A DNA stretch of 7,950 nucleotides from assembly GCA_902494375.1 (NCBI GenBank), contig CABUTL010000051.1:1-7950 (forward strand), read 5' to 3'. Positions 5,850 to 7,950 of the stretch are shown piece by piece. The translations under genes and the position numbers were made by a program. The stretch's first letter is position 1, and each line of letters opens with the position of its first letter. This stretch comes from an uncultured Collinsella sp. GTDB taxonomy: Bacteria; Actinomycetota; Coriobacteriia; Coriobacteriales; Coriobacteriaceae. Under the pieces are notes generated by a model. The model searched no databases, had not been told where the DNA came from, and was given only the letters and a program-made list of their open reading frames with translations.

Positions 5850-6785
5850 CTAGGCTTTTTTGGGTTTGTTGACGATGATGATGCCGCCGCAGACCAACAA
5901 CAGGGCAACGATGACGGTAACGGGGCTCGTGCCCGCGCCTTCGCCGAGCAGCAGCGCGCTCAGCAGCACACCAAAGACGGGGTTCATAAACCCAAAGACC
6001 GAGACGCGGCTGACGGGGTTGACGGCAAGCAGGCGCGACCACAGCGAGTAGGCGACCGCGGAGATAAGCGCCATGTAGATGATGAGCGCGATGGCGGGGG
6101 CAATCGCCGTGGGGGAGAGCGCGCCACCCATCAAAAAGCCGATGGCGGTGAGGACAAGGCCGCCGACCAAGAACTGCCACCCGGCAAGCAAGACGCCGTC
6201 GTGCTCGCGCGAGAAGATGCCAATCAGGCAGGTCGAAAGGGCACCCGCGACGGTGGAGGCTAGGATAAAGCCCTCGCCATCGAGCCTGAAGCCAAAGGTG
6301 CCATCCGCGCCCGAAAGGTTGACGAGCGCGACGCCGGCAAAGCCCAGTGCACAGCCAAGCACCTTGGCCGTATTGAGCTTCTCGGTGCGAAACGCCAGGG
6401 CGGCAAAGAGGATGGCTAGGAAGTTGGCGCTGGCCTCGATGATGGAGCTCGACATGGCGCTGGCGCGCGAGAGGCCCAGATAGAAAAAGAAGTACTGACC
6501 GATGGTCTGAAAGAGCGACAAGATAAAGATGGGTTTGATGTCGCGCGCTTGCGGTATGAGGGGGCGGCGTTGGGCCGCGCTCATCCCAACGATAACCAGG
6601 GCGCCGGCAAGCGTAAAGCGCAAGCCCGCAAAGAGCAGCTGCGAAGCGCTATCGTGCGCTGGGATACCAAAGAGTGCGTAGCCGATCTTGATGCAGGGGA
6701 AAGCCGACCCCCAGAGCGCACAGCAAACAAGACAGCCCAGGATAAGTCCGGGCAGGGTGGCGAGATACGGCTTGCGGCTTTCCAT
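5850..6785 (-). CDS. EamA/DMT-family (drug/metabolite) transporter
   Basis: This 311-residue membrane protein has about ten hydrophobic helices arranged as two tandem EamA domains, roughly residues 14-157 and 170-306. Markers are the first-helix CCALWGSAFPCIKIG (21-35), EASANFLAILFAALAFRTEK (117-136) closing the first repeat, and the matching NPVFGVLLSALLLGE (268-282) near the end of the second. The tail ends in NKPKKA, a basic cytoplasmic end. DMT exporters of this type move amino acids or other metabolites outward, but substrate cannot be predicted from the sequence. I chose the ATG at 6785-6783 because AGGAAGGA (6797-6790) precedes it by four bases. The longer frame opening with a GTG at 6827 would begin inside the upstream terminator hairpin and is rejected. 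It runs in the same direction as purL but is separated from it by a terminator. Confidence 0.9.
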   Translation of the reverse strand: MESRKPYLATLPGLILGCLVCCALWGSAFPCIKIGYALFGIPAHDSASQLLFAGLRFTLAGALVIVGMSAAQRRPLIPQARDIKPIFILSLFQTIGQYFFFYLGLSRASAMSSSIIEASANFLAILFAALAFRTEKLNTAKVLGCALGFAGVALVNLSGADGTFGFRLDGEGFILASTVAGALSTCLIGIFSREHDGVLLAGWQFLVGGLVLTAIGFLMGGALSPTAIAPAIALIIYMALISAVAYSLWSRLLAVNPVSRVSVFGFMNPVFGVLLSALLLGEGAGTSPVTVIVALLLVCGGIIIVNKPKKA

Positions 6786-6789
6786 GATG

Positions 6790-6797
6790 TCCTTCCT
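6790..6797 (-). promoter_or_regulatory. Strong ribosome binding site that sets the EamA start
   Basis: Read on the minus strand, AGGAAGGA is an excellent match to the anti-Shine-Dalgarno complement and stands four bases before the ATG at 6785. It argues against the upstream GTG start at 6827. Confidence 0.75.
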
Positions 6798-6810
6798 GTA
6801 TGCGCGAAGC

Positions 6811-6847
6811 AAAAAAGAACCCGCCACCGGGTGTGCCGGTGGCGGGT
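6811..6847 (-). terminator. Rho-independent terminator of purL
   Basis: Arms ACCCGCCACCGG (6819-6830) and CCGGTGGCGGGT (6836-6847) are perfect 12-base complements around a five-base loop. On the minus strand the stem is followed by TTCTTTTTT, from the A-run at 6811-6816. It begins 38 bases after the purL stop. It also lies only about 26 bases upstream of the EamA start codon, so the EamA gene has almost no room for a promoter below it. Confidence 0.9.
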
Positions 6848-6863
6848 GTTGTTACCCGAGGGG

Positions 6864-6869
6864 ATTGTA
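6864..6869 (-). promoter_or_regulatory. Possible -10 element upstream of the EamA gene
   Basis: TACAAT on the minus strand lies between the purL stop and the purL terminator and matches the -10 consensus at five of six positions. The -35 at 17-base spacing is poor (TCGCCT). If used, transcription would start near 6857 and run straight into the terminator hairpin before reaching the EamA gene. Confidence 0.25.
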
Positions 6870-6884
6870 CCCGATGGGAAAGGT

Positions 6885-7950
6885 TTAGGCGAAGTAGGCT
6901 ACGCCGCTCTCGAAGATCGGCATGAACTTATCGCCGGGGACATGCTCGGGCACGTTGCGGTACAGGTTGTCGCCGCGACGCTCGGCATGGCCCATCTTGC
7001 CCAGGACACGGCCGTCGGGGCTCGTGATACCCTCGATGGCGAGTGCGGAGCCGTTGGGGTTGACGGAAAGATCCATGCTGGGCTTGCCGTCCTCGCCCAC
7101 GTACTGCGTGGCGACCTGGCCGTTGGCGATAAGCTGGGCGAGTACCTCGTCGTTGGCGACAAAGCGGCCCTCGCCGTGGCTGATGGCGACGGTGTAGGGG
7201 TCGTCCAGGCTACACTGCGACAGCCACGGGGACAGGTTGGACGAGATGCGGGTGCGAACCAGACGGCTCTGATGGCGACCGATAGTGTTGAACGTCAGCG
7301 TGGGCGCATCGGGCGTGGCGTCGACGATGTCACCGTAGGGCACCAGGCCGAGCTTGATCAGGGCCTGGAAGCCGTTGCAGATGCCCAGCATCAGGCCATC
7401 GCGGGCCTTGAGCAAGTCGCGGACTGCCTCGGTGACTTCGGGAGCGCGGAAGAACGCCGTGATGAACTTGGCGGAGCCGTCGGGCTCGTCGCCGCCCGAG
7501 AAGCCGCCGGGGATCATGACAATCTGGCTTGCACGGATGCGGCGGGCAAGCTCGTGGGTGCTCTCGGCGACGGCCTCGGGCGTGAGGTTGTTGATCACGA
7601 AGGTGTCGGCCTCGGCGCCGGCGGCGCGGAAGGCACGGGCGCTATCGTACTCGCAGTTGTTGCCGGGGAACACGGGGATAACCACGCGCGGGCGGGCGAT
7701 CTTGGCGCCGCCGTACACGTGGATGTCCTTGGCGCGGAAGTCGATGGTCTCGACCTCGGGGGTCTCGTCGGCGCTGCGGTAGGCGAAGACGCCCTCGATG
7801 CCGCTCTCCCAGGCCTCCTGAAGCTCGGAGAGCTCGATGACTTCGGAGCCGGTGTCGATGACATAGCCCTCGACGGTGGTGCCCAGGGGCTCGACGACAA
7901 CGCCGTCGGCGACCTCGGGCAGCTCGGCATCCTCGGCGAGCTCGACGATA
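6885..7950 (-). CDS. purL: Phosphoribosylformylglycinamidine synthase, C-terminal part with glutamine amidotransferase domain (partial)
   Basis: FGAM synthase converts FGAR, glutamine and ATP to FGAM in purine synthesis. The minus frame is open from the right edge to the TAA at 6887-6885, giving 354 residues of the C terminus. The first 80 or so residues end the synthetase part and include the linker ELQEAWESGIEGVFAYR. Then RPRVVIPVFPGNNCEYDSAR opens a PurQ-like class I glutaminase. The nucleophile Cys is in GICNGFQ (codon 7377-7379), the His-Glu of the triad in ISHGEGRF (His 7176-7178, Glu 7170-7172), and the GGFSGGDEPDG loop is present. The chain ends with the typical C-terminal Phe-rich segment. 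Fusion of synthetase and glutaminase in one chain fits the long 'clostridial-type' PurL (about 1,240 residues) rather than separate PurL, PurQ and PurS. Internal GTG codons such as 7718 are not starts, because the frame and homology continue upstream. Confidence 0.95.
   Translation of the reverse strand, partial: IVELAEDAELPEVADGVVVEPLGTTVEGYVIDTGSEVIELSELQEAWESGIEGVFAYRSADETPEVETIDFRAKDIHVYGGAKIARPRVVIPVFPGNNCEYDSARAFRAAGAEADTFVINNLTPEAVAESTHELARRIRASQIVMIPGGFSGGDEPDGSAKFITAFFRAPEVTEAVRDLLKARDGLMLGICNGFQALIKLGLVPYGDIVDATPDAPTLTFNTIGRHQSRLVRTRISSNLSPWLSQCSLDDPYTVAISHGEGRFVANDEVLAQLIANGQVATQYVGEDGKPSMDLSVNPNGSALAIEGITSPDGRVLGKMGHAERRGDNLYRNVPEHVPGDKFMPIFESGVAYFA

Noticed and set aside
6786..6827. 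A longer EamA protein starting at a GTG at 6827
   Set aside because: That GTG lies in the purL terminator stem, and the ATG at 6785 has a near-perfect ribosome binding site.
7595..7930. A minus-strand frame of 111 codons inside purL
   Set aside because: It is a frame shadow of the purL coding sequence, rich in Ser, Pro and Arg, with no start context or family features.

Overview
The window is ordinary, gene-dense bacterial chromosome of high G+C. The single-chain PurL with a fused glutaminase domain, the ferredoxin-EtfA fusion and the general protein style suggest an anaerobic gut actinobacterium of the Coriobacteriia, with Collinsella or a relative as the best guess. That placement is inference; no marker gene such as rRNA is present. 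I see no rRNA, tRNA, CRISPR array, insertion sequence or phage gene, and no gene-free stretch longer than about 190 bases.

Layout, left to right. Bases 1-1293 (+) hold the last codons of etfB followed directly by etfA, whose product has an N-terminal two-cluster ferredoxin domain. Bases 1290-2102 (-) encode an HD-domain metal-dependent phosphohydrolase, tail to tail with etfA; the two genes share the tetranucleotide CTAG as overlapping stop codons. A divergent gap of 126 bases leads to an azlC-azlD pair (2229-3234, +) for branched-chain amino acid export. Then comes a lone 2-keto-3-deoxygluconate permease gene, kdgT (3385-4407, +). A hairpin-rich gap of 189 bases precedes a membrane-anchored GGDEF diguanylate cyclase (4597-5739, +). 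A strong hairpin at 5744-5779 separates it from a convergent EamA/DMT-family transporter (5850-6785, -). The right end is the C-terminal part of purL (6885-7950, -), whose 5' end lies beyond the window.

The window joins several small independent units: electron transfer (etfBA), amino acid export (azlCD), sugar-acid uptake (kdgT), second-messenger signalling (GGDEF), a drug/metabolite-type exporter and purine synthesis. Three of the transport genes are unlinked to catabolic or regulatory partners here. I do not see a novel multi-gene system. The parts most worth a second look are the intergenic control regions: the hairpin and promoter overlap before the GGDEF gene, the near-palindrome before kdgT, and the purL terminator that lies between a possible promoter and the EamA gene. 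The ferredoxin-EtfA fusion is also of interest.
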